Of a DNA stretch of 64,000 nucleotides, positions 33,775 to 43,852 are shown one piece after another. This stretch comes from Stomoxys calcitrans (Eukaryota > Arthropoda > Insecta > Diptera > Muscidae). The DNA lies in assembly GCF_963082655.1 (NCBI RefSeq), contig NC_081554.1, positions 190,099,937 through 190,163,936 on the forward strand. Direction: 5' to 3'. How positions within the stretch are numbered: the first letter of the stretch is position 1; each line of letters starts with the position of its first letter. The position numbers and the translations under genes are program-made. Under the pieces are notes generated by a model. The model worked only from the letters and a program-made list of their open reading frames with translations, was not told the origin of the DNA and made no database searches.

Positions 33775-34715
33775 TTGGGTTGCCCAAAAAGTAATTGCTG
33801 ATTTTCCATATAGTCGGCGTTGACAAATTTTAAGCAAATTTTAAGCATTAATCGAATTGGATCGTCATGTAACTGAGCGTGAGATAGGAAAGAAGTTAAA
33901 TATACCAAAATCAACCGTTCATTGTCACATAAAAAGTCTTGGACTGGTGAAAAAGCTTAATATTAGGGTACCACATGTATTGAAAGAAATTTATTTAACA
34001 AACCGAATCAACGCTTGTGCACCTTATGCACCTTAAACGCAATGAATTCGATCCGTTTTTAAAACGAATCATAACTGGAGATGAAAAATGGATTGTTCAC
34101 AACAACGTTAGTCGAAAACGATCATGGTCCATGCATGGTGAACCAGCTCAAACCACTTCAAAGGCTGATATCCACCAAAAGAAGGTTATGCTGTCTGTTT
34201 GGTGGGATTGGGAGGGTGTGGTATATTTTGAGCTGCTTCCAAGGAACCAAACGATTAATTCGGATGTTTACTGTCAACAATTGGACAAATTGAATACAGC
34301 CATCAAGGAGAAGCGACCAGAATTGGTCAATCGTATAGGTGTCATATTCCACCAGGACAACGCTAGACCGCACACTCGCCAAAAACTGAGTGAGCTTGGC
34401 TGGGAACTTTTGATGCATCCACCATATAGCCCTGACCTTGCACCATCAGACTACCATTTATTTCGATCTTTGCAGAACTCCTTAAATGGTAAAACTTTCG
34501 GCAATGATGAGGCTATAAAATCGCACTTGGTTCAGTTTTTTGCAGATAAAGGCCAGAAGTTCTATGAGCGAGGAATACTAAATTTGCCAGGAAGATGGTA
34601 AAAGGTTATCGAACAAAATGGCCATTATTTATTTGATTAAAGTTCATTCTAAGTTTTATTAAAAATGCATTTACTTTCTTTTAAAAAATCCGCAATTACT
34701 TTTTGGGCAACCTAA
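33775..34715 (+). mobile_element. Mariner element, 941 bp, defective
   Basis: Inverted termini TTGGGTTGCCCAAAAAGTAA and TTACTTTTTGGGCAACCTAA are flanked by TA at 33773-33774 and 34716-34717. It encodes a broken DD34D-type transposase. The 5' side has lost the untranslated segment seen in the MITEs and the N-terminal coding region: TTGACAAATTTT runs directly into the helix-turn-helix region. The 3' 100 bp is the same sequence as the right half of every MITE, so this family is their parent. Subfamily mellifera/capitata is likely from transposase wording, but that is from memory. Confidence 0.93.
33848..34601 (+). pseudogene. Mariner transposase, frameshifted and truncated
   Basis: The helix-turn-helix part is read from 33848 in one frame (LIELDRHVTEREIGKKLNIP, STVHCHIKSLGLVKKL, to INAC). 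Near 34018 a short TGCACCTTA duplication shifts the frame, and the catalytic domain continues from 34026 (MHLKRNEFDPFLKRIITGDE). The catalytic Asp are in TGDEKW, HQDNARPH and APSDYH, so all three remain. Between the second and third there are 30 residues rather than the 34 of DD34D enzymes: about four residues after NARPHT are gone. A TAA at 34599-34601 follows LPGRW, and the usual C-terminal QKVIEQNGHY-like end lies in frame beyond it. Four independent lesions make activity very unlikely. Confidence 0.9.
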
Positions 34716-34717
34716 TA

Positions 34718-34893
34718 GTTGTGGTCCAAACCGGACCATATCTTGATATCGCTCTAATAGCAGAGCAAATCTTTTCTTATATCCTTTTTTGCCTAAGAAG
34801 AGATGCCGGGAAAAGAACTCGAAAAATGCGATCAATGGTTGAGGGTATATAGGATTCGGCCCGGCCGAACTTAGCACGCTTTTACTTGTTTTT
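34718..34893 (+). repeat. Family B tail fragment
   Basis: The last part of a B element: CGCTCTAATAGCAGAGCAAA, TGCCTAAGAAGAGATGCCG and GTTGAGGGTATATAGGATTC. The palindrome TTCGGCCCGGCCGAA is at 34855-34869, followed by CTTAGCACGCTTTTACTTGT. Confidence 0.85.
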
Positions 34894-36235
34894 TGTCTAT
34901 ATTTTTATGGCTCTTTCAATGCTATTGGAAATCTGTAGAAGTTTTGCTCTACTTTAAAAGCTTCCAAGAGAACTATTAAAAATTCTAAGCATACAATAGT
35001 TCTAATTAGAACTTTTGTATTAAATAATAACAAAAAAAAATTCATTGAATTATTGCAGTTGTCACATGGATGTCGTTGCTATTTTTCATCAAAATTAAAA
35101 ACAAAAAAAATTCTAAATTCCAAAAAAAATTGCAGCAAAAATAACATCAAACTAGTTTTAGGAAAAAAAAAACTATATTTCTGCATTTCTAATTGCCGTT
35201 CAATATTTGTAACATCTGGCTGGCTAAGCGATTGACGAAATTCGCTTTTTCATTAAACATTTAGCGATTGGTCAAAATCACAAAAAAAGAAACTGAAACA
35301 TTGTTATGTGTCTAAAAATTGTTAGCCAACTGCCACTTCAAATGAAGCCATAAAGGCAACGATGGCCAAACACGCATCTCTTGACAGGCTCTCAACGATT
35401 TGCAATAGATTAAAATTAATTTTTGCTACAGTTGCTTCTAAAGTGTTTGGTGTTGTCGTCGGCATCGTAGTCGTCGTTGTCGTCGTCTTTCGTTATTTGT
35501 TGTCTTTTTGGTGTTGGATGATGGCTTACAGTGGCTGCATTTCAACGTTTTTTTTCTCTAATTTACCAATATTTGGTGGGATTTTGGTTTCGTTGTTTTT
35601 TTGGTTAAGACTACCATTTGTTATGACTTGAATGTTTTGGAAGTTTGCCGTTTTTTTACAACATTAACAAATCTAACGAGTCATCTCCTTGCCGAAAAAA
35701 AGTTTGCTTTAGCTTGTCGTAAAACTGGAGCAACTGCAACATTGACATGATCAGACATAGCAAAAAGTGCAAACATTTGGTGTTGGATTATTGAAGCTAA
35801 ACCAATTTCGTTTTGTATTTTCATTTAACTTTTTTTTTGCAAGCATTGGTCAAAAAATCATTGATGAGGTAATATTTCAAATTTTGAGTGAAAAACCATT
35901 TTCTCAACAGCATTGCCATAACCCCTAGTGAATTTTCTTTATGTGAGAGTTTTCCAGCCATTGGAAATGAGGCTCCAGTTTGAAGTTAAGTAATTTTGGC
36001 ATTAAACACTAAAACGTGACTGAATTGACTGGGCCAACCTGTGTTCCTGTTTGGCCTCCACCCTCAGCTTTGGTTAGTCGGTGTTGTATACTTCAACGCG
36101 AATTTGAAAAGGCGTTACAGGCAATTGATTGCAGGCATTTTAAAAGCTTTAGATCATATCGGAGAAAAAGTGATTTATAGCAAAAGTCGAAACTATTGAT
36201 TAGAGTGAGACTTTAATGATTAAATTTGTTCCTTT
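34894..36235. other. AT-rich intergenic stretch, no gene
   Basis: Long A/T runs, and a GTCGTC-type triplet tract at about 35453-35490 that gives a Val-rich frame. No domain, tail or repeat family is recognised. Confidence 0.5.
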
Positions 36236-36239
36236 TTTT

Positions 36240-37140
36240 TGATATGGGTCAGGAGGTATATTAATTTTGTCATTCCGTTTGCAACACATTAAAATATCCA
36301 TTTCACACTCTACAAAGTTTACATATATTTCTGATCTTCGCAAAAATCTAAGACGATTTAACATTGTCAGTGAGTTTGTCCATCCGTCCTTCAGTTGTAA
36401 TCACGCCGTGATCTTCAAAAACTGAGATATCGAGCTTACATTTAGCACAGATCCGTATTTCTTCAACACGCAGGTTAAGTTCGTAAACTGGTAAAATCGG
36501 ATCATATTTGGATATAGCTGCCGTATCGACCGATGTGTCGATTGAGGGTCTTAAGCCCATAAAAGGTGCATTTATTATACGATTTCGCAGAAATTTTGAA
36601 CAGCGAATTGCTTTGGGCCTCCCGTCATTTGACCAAAATTACCCAGATCGGACCATATTTAAATATAATTGCCCTATAGTGCTTTCCTCCAATTTAGGGT
36701 TTTATGAAACTGTGATATATACCTTATATTGATGTAGGTCAGTGGGTATTGTAAATGGGCCATATGGGTTCAGATTTGGATATAGCTCCCATATAAACCG
36801 AACTCCCGATTTGACTTCTTGAGCCCCAGGAAACCTCAATTTTCACCCGATTTGGCTGAAATTTTGTACATGGTGTTCCGTTATGACTCCAAACCACTGT
36901 GCTAAGTACGCCTCAAATCGGTCAAGAACATAACCCGATTCCTATTTGAATTACATTCCGAGATTTTTATCTCATTTGTCTGAAATTTTGAGTATAGTGT
37001 TCTGTTATGACTCTCAACAACTGTGCTAAGTACTGTTCAAATCGGTCTATAACCCAATATAGCTCCCATATTTTAGCAGAATCCATGATGGTGGGTTCCC
37101 AAGATTCGCCCTAGCCTAACTTCGCACGCTTTTACTTATT
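36240..37140 (+). repeat. Chimeric family A/B element
   Basis: The head is A-like (GGAGGTATATTAATTTTGTC, ACACATTAAAATATCCATTT). The first unit is A-like (GGATATAGCTGCCGTATCGA, CCATAAAAGGTGCATTTATT). The following units are B-like (CCATATAAACCGAACTCCCG, TTGACTTCTTGAGCC). The tail is TCCATGATGGTGGGTTCCCA and CTTCGCACGCTTTTACTTAT. Family boundaries are therefore not strict. Confidence 0.7.
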
Positions 37141-37142
37141 TT

Positions 37143-37600
37143 TTATACCCTCCACCATAGTATAAGGGGTATAATAATTTCCCCATTCAGTATGTAACTA
37201 CTCGAAATATTCGTCTGAGACCCCATCAAGAATATATATATTCTTGATCGTCGCCACACTTTATGTCGATCTTGCCATGTCCGTCCGCCTGTCTGTTGAA
37301 AGCATGCTAACTTCCGAAGGAGAAAAGCTAACCGCTTGAAATTTTGTACAAATACTTCTTATTAGGGTAGGTCAGTTGGTATTGTAAATGGCCCATATCG
37401 GTCCATGTTTTGATATAGCTGCCATATAACCGATCTTGAGTCTTGATTTCTTGAGCCTCTAGAGTGCGCAATTCTTATCCGATTGGAATGAAATTTTGCA
37501 CGACGTGTTTTGTTATGCCAAATATGGTTCAAATCGGTCCATAACCTGATATAGCTGTCATATAAACCAATCTTGGGTCTTGACTTCTTGAGCCTCTAGT
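37143..37600 (+). repeat. Family B element, 3' truncated
   Basis: Head (ATACCCTCCACCATAGTATA, CGAAATATTCGTCTGAGACC, CATGTCCGTCCGCCTGTCTG) and about two units, then it stops abruptly at GAGCCTCTAG followed by a T run. Confidence 0.8.
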
Positions 37601-37977
37601 TTTTTTTTAATTTGACAATTTTTCATGTTCATGACCATTTAATTGATCATTGCGGTTTAGCACCTTAGTTTTTTTTTTTTTTTTAATACAAACGTGTCGT
37701 CTTCTGAAGACTATTCCACAATCAGTGGGTTGGGAAAAATGTTTAAGGCTAGAAAAAACTTATATTAGCATATTTAAAATTATCAGCTATAAACAAACTT
37801 CGTTATTAAGCAAATATAAAAAAAATCAAAAAAAGCTGTATATAACATTAAAGAATTTTCCACTTCCCATCAAACACGATTGAAGCGAATCATAAAAATG
37901 GAACATAATGACGGACACAAGCTTTTCAATTTAACAAAAAAAAAACTATCTAAAAAGTCTAATATAATTGTCCCATA

Positions 37978-37997
37978 AACAAAAGATTTAAGACACA
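37978..37997 (+). other. Dispersed CTTAAG motif, copy 6
   Basis: AACAAAAGATTTAAGACACA, with one change in the core (TTTAAG). Confidence 0.55.
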
Positions 37998-38148
37998 AGC
38001 TGATAATTTAGATTATTGATGCCAAACACATGTTAATGAATAGGAAATCAAATTTCAGACTTTTATTTCCCTTTCCACATTTCTAGTTCCTTTCAGTGTT
38101 CTAGAAAATAAAAATCCCCTAAAAATCTGTTTACGATACCTAGGTAAA

Positions 38149-38168
38149 AACAAAAAACTTAAGACACA
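38149..38168 (+). other. Dispersed CTTAAG motif, copy 7
   Basis: AACAAAAAACTTAAGACACA, one change from the consensus, again followed by AAC. Confidence 0.55.
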
Positions 38169-38998
38169 AACCTGTACAAAGACAACTTGATGATTGTTCA
38201 GCTATACAAAAGAAGATGTATCGAGTAACAATAATTTCTATAAAAAACAAATTATTATCTTAAACATCACACACATTTACAAATATGACTACAACCATCT
38301 CTCCCAAGAAAACAGGTTATCAACTCAAAATTCGCTTTCATTAACCAGTAAATTAAGCCATATTAGCGCTTAATATATATTTTTAGACTTTATTCTAGAC
38401 TACAATCTCCACTCTGACCAACAAATACCTCGATTAATATGGGAAAGACCAACAATGATATAGATCATAATTTTTAGCTTGGCCTTTGATTCGAATAGCA
38501 ATTAAAATGTTTTGTCTTTACTTGCTTGGCAAAACAAATAATGTTGACAAATGGTATAGAATCACGAATTTGCATAAATTTTGCTAAGTAAATTATAAGA
38601 ACAAAAGCGTTATAAATTGATGTTAGCTATCAAAAGTGATAGTTGCTCTCTTATTGGCATCAGTTGACTTGAGGTAAGGTGATCAAATACTTCACATGTG
38701 ATTGAGAATAAACTTATGATAGAATCAAAACAAAGTTGCTGAACACTAGCCATAAGTCATAGTCTACCCTGATAAGGGCCTAATGCCATGATTTATACTT
38801 ACAATACTCTGAAATAGGATTGAACAACTCAAATTACAATAGACCTTAAGAATAAAAATTCAATAAAACATATAATTGACAAAACGTGTCCAATCAAGGG
38901 TTAATAATAAAGAAGAAATGAAGCCACAATCGTACCAGCCATCTTCGGCATTCCAAGTTCCCTCAGCCTAAGCTTAAAGTTTAACAAAGGAACAACAA

Positions 38999-39311
38999 AC
39001 AACAAATGTTGCCCATGAACATTCCACTTAGGAACAGGGGCAAACTTCTCACATATCAATGAGTGCAGTCCGATTCAATTTTTAAGCTCAATGATAAGGG
39101 GTCTCCTTCTTATAGCCGAGTCCGAACGGCGTGCCGCAGTGCGACACCTCTTTGGAGAGAAGTTTTACATGGCATAGTACCTCACATATGTTGCCAGCAT
39201 TAGGAGGGGAAATCTACCGATGAAAATTTTTTCTGTTGGTCTCGCCTGGATTCGAACCCCGGCATTCAGCGTCATAGGCGGACATGCTACCCTCTGCTCT
39301 ACGGTGGCCTC
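38999..39311 (-). repeat. SINE-1, full length, with target duplication
   Basis: A complete reverse copy. A 14-bp target duplication with one mismatch flanks it, CAAAGGAACAACAA at 38985-38998 and CAAAGGCACAACAA at 39312-39325. The complement of the B box (GGATTCGAACCC) is near 39248-39259. Confidence 0.9.
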
Positions 39312-39589
39312 CAAAGGCACAACAAGATAAATTACTTAATTAATTGGGGGAGTTATGAATGATCTGCATGCTTTGTAGTTTCAAAGTGACATATCCTTAG
39401 TCGAGTCCTGTATGCCATTTTGATTCTTTAAGCTAGGTGCTTTGAAAGGGATTTCGTCATACTCTTGCAGAATTTTTGGTCGATTTTCCACTTCTATGGT
39501 CATTTTCTTCTATGTCGACTTTTTTTTTGCTTTTTTCTCACTTATTCCCAAAATCATTTTTAAATCCCATTTTGTAAACCAATTTAAAC

Positions 39590-40396
39590 AAGTAAAATTT
39601 CTAAGTTCGGCCGGGCCGAATCTTGGGAACCCACCACCATGGATTCAGCTGAAAAATTTATGCAAAACTAATTTAGTTCAAGGGAATAATTTTATACTAC
39701 ATACCAAACTTTTGTCAAATTAGGAACCGAACAAGGATGATTGAGAGACCGGTTTACTTGGGAGCCATATCAGGTTATGGATTGATTTGGACCGTATTTA
39801 GCACAGTTATTGGAGGTCATAACAAAACACTACATGCAAAATTTCAGCCAAATCAGCCAAAAATTGAGGCTTGTAACGACTAAAGAAGTCAAATAGGGAG
39901 ATCGGTTTACATGGGAGCTATATCAGGTTATGGACTGATTTGGACCGTATTTGGCACAGTTGTTGAATGTCATAGCAAAACACCACATGCAAAATTTTAG
40001 CCAAATCGGACATAAATTGTGGCTTGTAAGGGCTCAAGAAGTCAAATCAAGAGATCGGTTTATATAGGAGCTATATCAGGTTTTAGACCACTACCAACCG
40101 TACTTGGCACAGTTGTTTGGAGTCATAACAGAATACCACATGAACCGATATGGCCCATTTGCAATCCACTTTGACCTATACCAATGGTAAGTATCTGTTC
40201 AAAATATCAAGCTGCTAGGTTCACGCGTTCGACCGCTATAGTGATTTCGACAGACGGAAGGAAGGACGGTGGGATGGACGGACATGGCTAGATCGACTCA
40301 GAGCGTCGAGGCGATCTAGAATATATATACCTTATGGGGTCTTATACAAATATTTCGAGGTGTTACAAACGGAATAACTTGGTTAATATACCCCAT
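39590..40396 (-). repeat. Family B element, complete
   Basis: Tail first: ACAAGTAAAATTTCTAAG, the palindrome TTCGGCCGGGCCGAA at 39606-39620, CTTGGGAACCCACCACCATG. About three units follow, then the head (GGACATGGCTAGATCGACTC, CTTATGGGGTCTTATAC, TTTCGAGGTGTTACAAACGG, AATATACCCCATG). Confidence 0.8.
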
Positions 40397-40398
40397 GT

Positions 40399-40495
40399 TT
40401 TTAATTTTAAAATTTAAAAGGAAAATAAATATTTTTTCCAGAAAAATTTTGGAGCAAAAAAACTTTTTACAGAAATTTCCACTCAAATATTTTTA
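40399..40495 (+). repeat. Left copy of a 97-bp flanking duplication
   Basis: AT-rich DNA with GGAAAATAAATATTTTTTCC, AGAAAAATTTTGG and ACAGAAATTTCCACTCAAAT. The same sequence recurs at 41814-41911 on the other side of a complete family B element. Confidence 0.85.
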
Positions 40496-41805
40496 TACCC
40501 TCCACCATAAGATGGGGGGTATACTAATTTCGTCATTCTGATTGTAACTACTCGAAATATTCGTCTGAGACCCCATAAAGTATATATATTTTTGATCGTC
40601 GTCAAATTTTATGTCGATCTAGCCATGTCCGTCCGTCTGTCTGTCGAAAGCACGCTAACATCCGAAGGAGTAAATCTAGCCGCTTCAAATTTTGCACAAA
40701 TACTTCTTATTAGTGTAGGTCGGTTGGTATTGTAAATGGGCCATATCGGTCCATGTTTTGATATAGCTGCCATATAAACCGATCTTGGGTATTGACTTCT
40801 TGAGCCTCTAGAGTGCACAATTCTTATCCGATTGGGATGAAATTTTGCACGACGAGTTTTGTTATGATATCCAACAACTGTGCAAAGTATGGTTAAAATC
40901 GGTTCATAACCTGATATAGCTGCCATATAAACCGATCTTGGGTCTTGACTTCTTGAGCCTCTAGAGTGCGTAATTCTTATCCGATTGGGATGAAATTTTG
41001 CACGACGTGTTTTGTAATTATATCCAACAACTGTGCGAAGTATGGTTCAAATAGGTCTATAACCTTATATAGCTGTCATATAAACCGATCTTGGATCTTG
41101 ACTTCTTGATCCTCTAGAGGGCGCAATTCTTATCCAATTTGAATGAATTTTGGCACGTAGTATTTTGTTATGATATCCAACAACTGTGCCAAGTATGGTT
41201 TAAAGCGGATCATAACCTGATATAGCAGTCATATAAACAGCTCTGGGGACTTGACTTCTTGAGCTTCTAGAGGGCGCAATTCCTATCCGATTTGGCTGAA
41301 ATTTTGCATGACGTATTTTATTCTTACTTTCAACAACTGTGTCAAATAAGGTTTAAGTCGGTTCATAACCTGATATAGCTGCCATATAAACCGATCTTGG
41401 GTCTTGACTTCTTGAGCCTCTAGAGGTCGCTATTATTATCCGATTTGCCTGAAATTTTGTACGACGGATTCTCTCATGACCATTAACATACGTGTTTATT
41501 ATGGTCGGAATCGGTCTATAGCCCAATACAGCTCCCATATTAATCGATCTCTCTATTTTACTTCTTGAGCCCACAAAGGGCGCAATTCTTGTTCGAATTG
41601 GCTGACATTTTACACAGGTCTCCAACATATAATTTAATTGTTGTCCAAACCGGACCATATCTTTATATCGCTCTAATAGCAGAGCAAATCTTTTCTAAAC
41701 CCTTTTTTGCCTAAGAAGAGATACCGGTAAAAGAACTCGACAAATGCGATCCATGGTGGAGGGTATATAAGATTTGGCCCGGCCGAACTTAGCACGCGTT
41801 TACTT
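40496..41805 (+). repeat. Family B element, complete, about six units
   Basis: Intact head (ACCCTCCACCATAAGATGGG, TATATATATTTTTGATCGTC, CATGTCCGTCCGTCTGTCTG), about six units and an intact tail (CCATGGTGGAGGGTATATAA, TTTGGCCCGGCCGAACTTAG). Long minus-strand frames across it follow the unit period and are not genes. Confidence 0.88.
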
Positions 41806-41813
41806 AGCACTTA

Positions 41814-41911
41814 CTTTTACTTTTAAAATTTATAAGGAAAATAAATATTTTTTCCAGAAAAATTTTAAGGCAAAAAAATTTTTTACAGAAATTTCCACTC
41901 AAATATTTTTT
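41814..41911 (+). repeat. Right copy of the 97-bp flanking duplication
   Basis: Matches 40399-40495 with a handful of substitutions (for example TTTTAAGGC for TTTTGGAGC). Confidence 0.85.
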
Positions 41912-43030
41912 ATAATTTTTTTTCTTACCATTATTTTCTTCAGATAACGATTGAATCGAAAACGCAGCAATTCAAATAATTAGATATGTGCTATATTTAT
42001 GAATTTTATTCAAGTTAATGCAACAGAATTTTTTCGTTCATTGCTAAATTAATGCAGTCAGTCAATGATATTGTAAATATGGTATACGTTCAAGGTCGTT
42101 TAGTTACAACCAATGACCGCATGAAACGTCTGGCAAAGCATGTGGCCGACAGACTCACGAGCAGGCGGTCTTTTTATCTATCTGTCGATTTTTACATAAA
42201 AGCCAAATAAGCATTTCTATATAAGTTGGCGTTGAATTTGATTTTCTATATAAGAAAAAAAATGGTAGCAAAACCTGTGGAAAAAAACTGCAAACACTGC
42301 AAAAAATTCTTATAATAATTGCATAAAACAAAGAACTTGTTATTGTTTAAGCATGACGGATATGATTAGAATTGGCAGTCAAAGTGTTTAACAATGGCTA
42401 AGATTGACCAAAGGTAGGTGATTTGTTTGGTCTCTTGTGGTGTTTGCATCAAATTAGTCGGTCAATAGTAATAATAAAAATAACCTTATAGAAATTGTGG
42501 GGTAATTATATGAAATTACCTTAAATGTAAGAAAATCAAAAGCAAAAAGTTGATTGTAGAATTATGGAAATGAGGTATTTCAATGAATGAATTACAATTG
42601 ATAGAGCTTTGCAATAATCAGTCAGTCAGTCACTCAACTCTATTGAAGCTGCCCCTTCCCCCTGGGGTATTGCATATGTAACTGGGGCCCAATTCAAACA
42701 CGGATGTAACGCTTTGAATAAGACCATAAACAGCTTGACATAACCATAACAAGTTTTTGTACTTTCTCACAGTCGTGTCTTTAGTGGGGAACATTAAGAA
42801 GTTTGTTTCTTAAGTCTTTCGTTTTTACTAAGAATTTTTTCACAAGGGTGAAAGGAAAAAATCTGCACGTTTTAGACGCAACAATAGATCATTGTCGTGT
42901 TTCGGTAGACATGTTTTCAGAATAGAATTTAAAGTCAACTCGACTATTATCTCACATAGGTTTATGTACAGTTAGGTATTTATGCAATAACCCGAGACAT
43001 TTTTAGCTTGAATGAGACATTGCATGGTTT
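41912..43030. other. AT-rich intergenic stretch, no gene
   Basis: No repeat family. One CTTAAG-type variant is at 42804-42823. Confidence 0.5.
42804..42823 (-). other. Dispersed CTTAAG motif, copy 8 (variant)
   Basis: TGTTTCTTAAGTCTTTCGTT. Its GTTTCTTAAGTCTTT form is the complement of the variant repeated in the cuticle-gene intron. Confidence 0.55.
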
Positions 43031-43035
43031 TTTTT

Positions 43036-43335
43036 CAATTGCTAAACCCACCACCAATGAATGGAGGGGCATATTCATGGTGTCATTCAATTTGCTATAC
43101 ATGGGAATATCCATTTCTGACTCTTCAAGGTATAAAGATATTTTTAATTATCGTAAAATTAAAAGAATTTATCGTTATGTCTAAGCGATTGTGATGGTTT
43201 AACGGTAGGAACTAGAAGGCATATTTCTTCTCCTATTCCTGTGCTATCACAATGAACGAAAACGTCTAAGTGACTTAAAATAACTTAAACATATTCTAAC
43301 CTAGTTATATCTGTCCGTCCATCTGTAAAAGGCTT
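43036..43335 (+). repeat. Family A head fragment with insertions
   Basis: Head sequence (CCACCACCAATGAATGGAGG, GGGAATATCCATTTCTGACT, AATTATCGTAAAATTAAAAG) runs to about 43190. A LINE tail piece follows, then the GTCY remnant CTGTCCGTCCATCTGT at about 43312, then SINE-1. Confidence 0.65.
43203..43303 (+). mobile_element. 5'-truncated LINE copy (tail only)
   Basis: TAGGAACTAGAAGGCAT, TGCTATCACAATGAACGAAA and GTCTAAGTGACTTAAA match the 3' end of the LINE at 55.4-55.53 kb. Only about 100 bp of tail is present, as expected of incomplete target-primed reverse transcription. It sits between the core and GTCY part of a family A head. Confidence 0.75.
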
Positions 43336-43556
43336 ATTAATGTCCCCTCCTAATGCTGGCAACATTTGTGAGGTACTATGCCATGTAAAACTTCTCTCTA
43401 AAGAGGTGTCGCACGCCGTTCGGACTCGACTATAAAAAGGAGGTCCCTTATCACTGAGCTTTAACTTGAATCGGACCGCACTCATTGATATGTGGGAAGT
43501 TTGTCCCTGTTCCTTAGTGGAATATTCATGGACAAAATTTGCATTTGCAATGTCCA
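43336..43556 (+). repeat. SINE-1 copy, head missing
   Basis: It starts in the body (CCCCTCCTAATGCTGGCAAC) and runs through CACGCCGTTCGGACTCGACT to the end of the tail (GACAAAATTTGCATTTGC). Confidence 0.85.
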
Positions 43557-43569
43557 AAAATTGCGCAAT

Positions 43570-43852
43570 GGGATAAGTGGTTTGTGTCAGACCACTTCAT
43601 ATGCGTGCTGAGTATGATGGAAATTAGATCATATTAGTGTATAGCCGGTATAAAGAGTAATCTCCTATTTTATGGCTTTGATCAAAAAAGCCGCATTTAT
43701 TACACAATTTGGCATGGAGTTGCCGAGTATGATCCATAATAGGATATAATAGATTTAAGATCATAGTTCATGACCTATTTAGTATAGTGAGTTGGATTTG
43801 ATCTCTGCGTATCTTGGTGAATATGGTTCGGTTTAAAAAATATTTGATACTA
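43570..43852 (+). repeat. Degenerate family A/B-like sequence
   Basis: Weak similarity to A and B units (AGTGTATAGCCGGTATAAAG, CCGCATTTATTACAC, AGTGAGTTGGATTTGATC). It ends at the family D boundary. Confidence 0.4.

Larger units (their letters stand above)
37601..38998. other. AT-rich intergenic stretch with two CTTAAG motifs
   Basis: No gene or repeat family is recognised. Two dispersed motifs lie 171 bp apart at 37978 and 38149. Confidence 0.5.

Noticed and set aside
34801..34893. Helitron 3' end (hairpin then CTRR) at the family B tail
   Set aside because: The palindrome is present but no CTRR terminus or TC start was found, and no A/T host dinucleotide pattern was clear.
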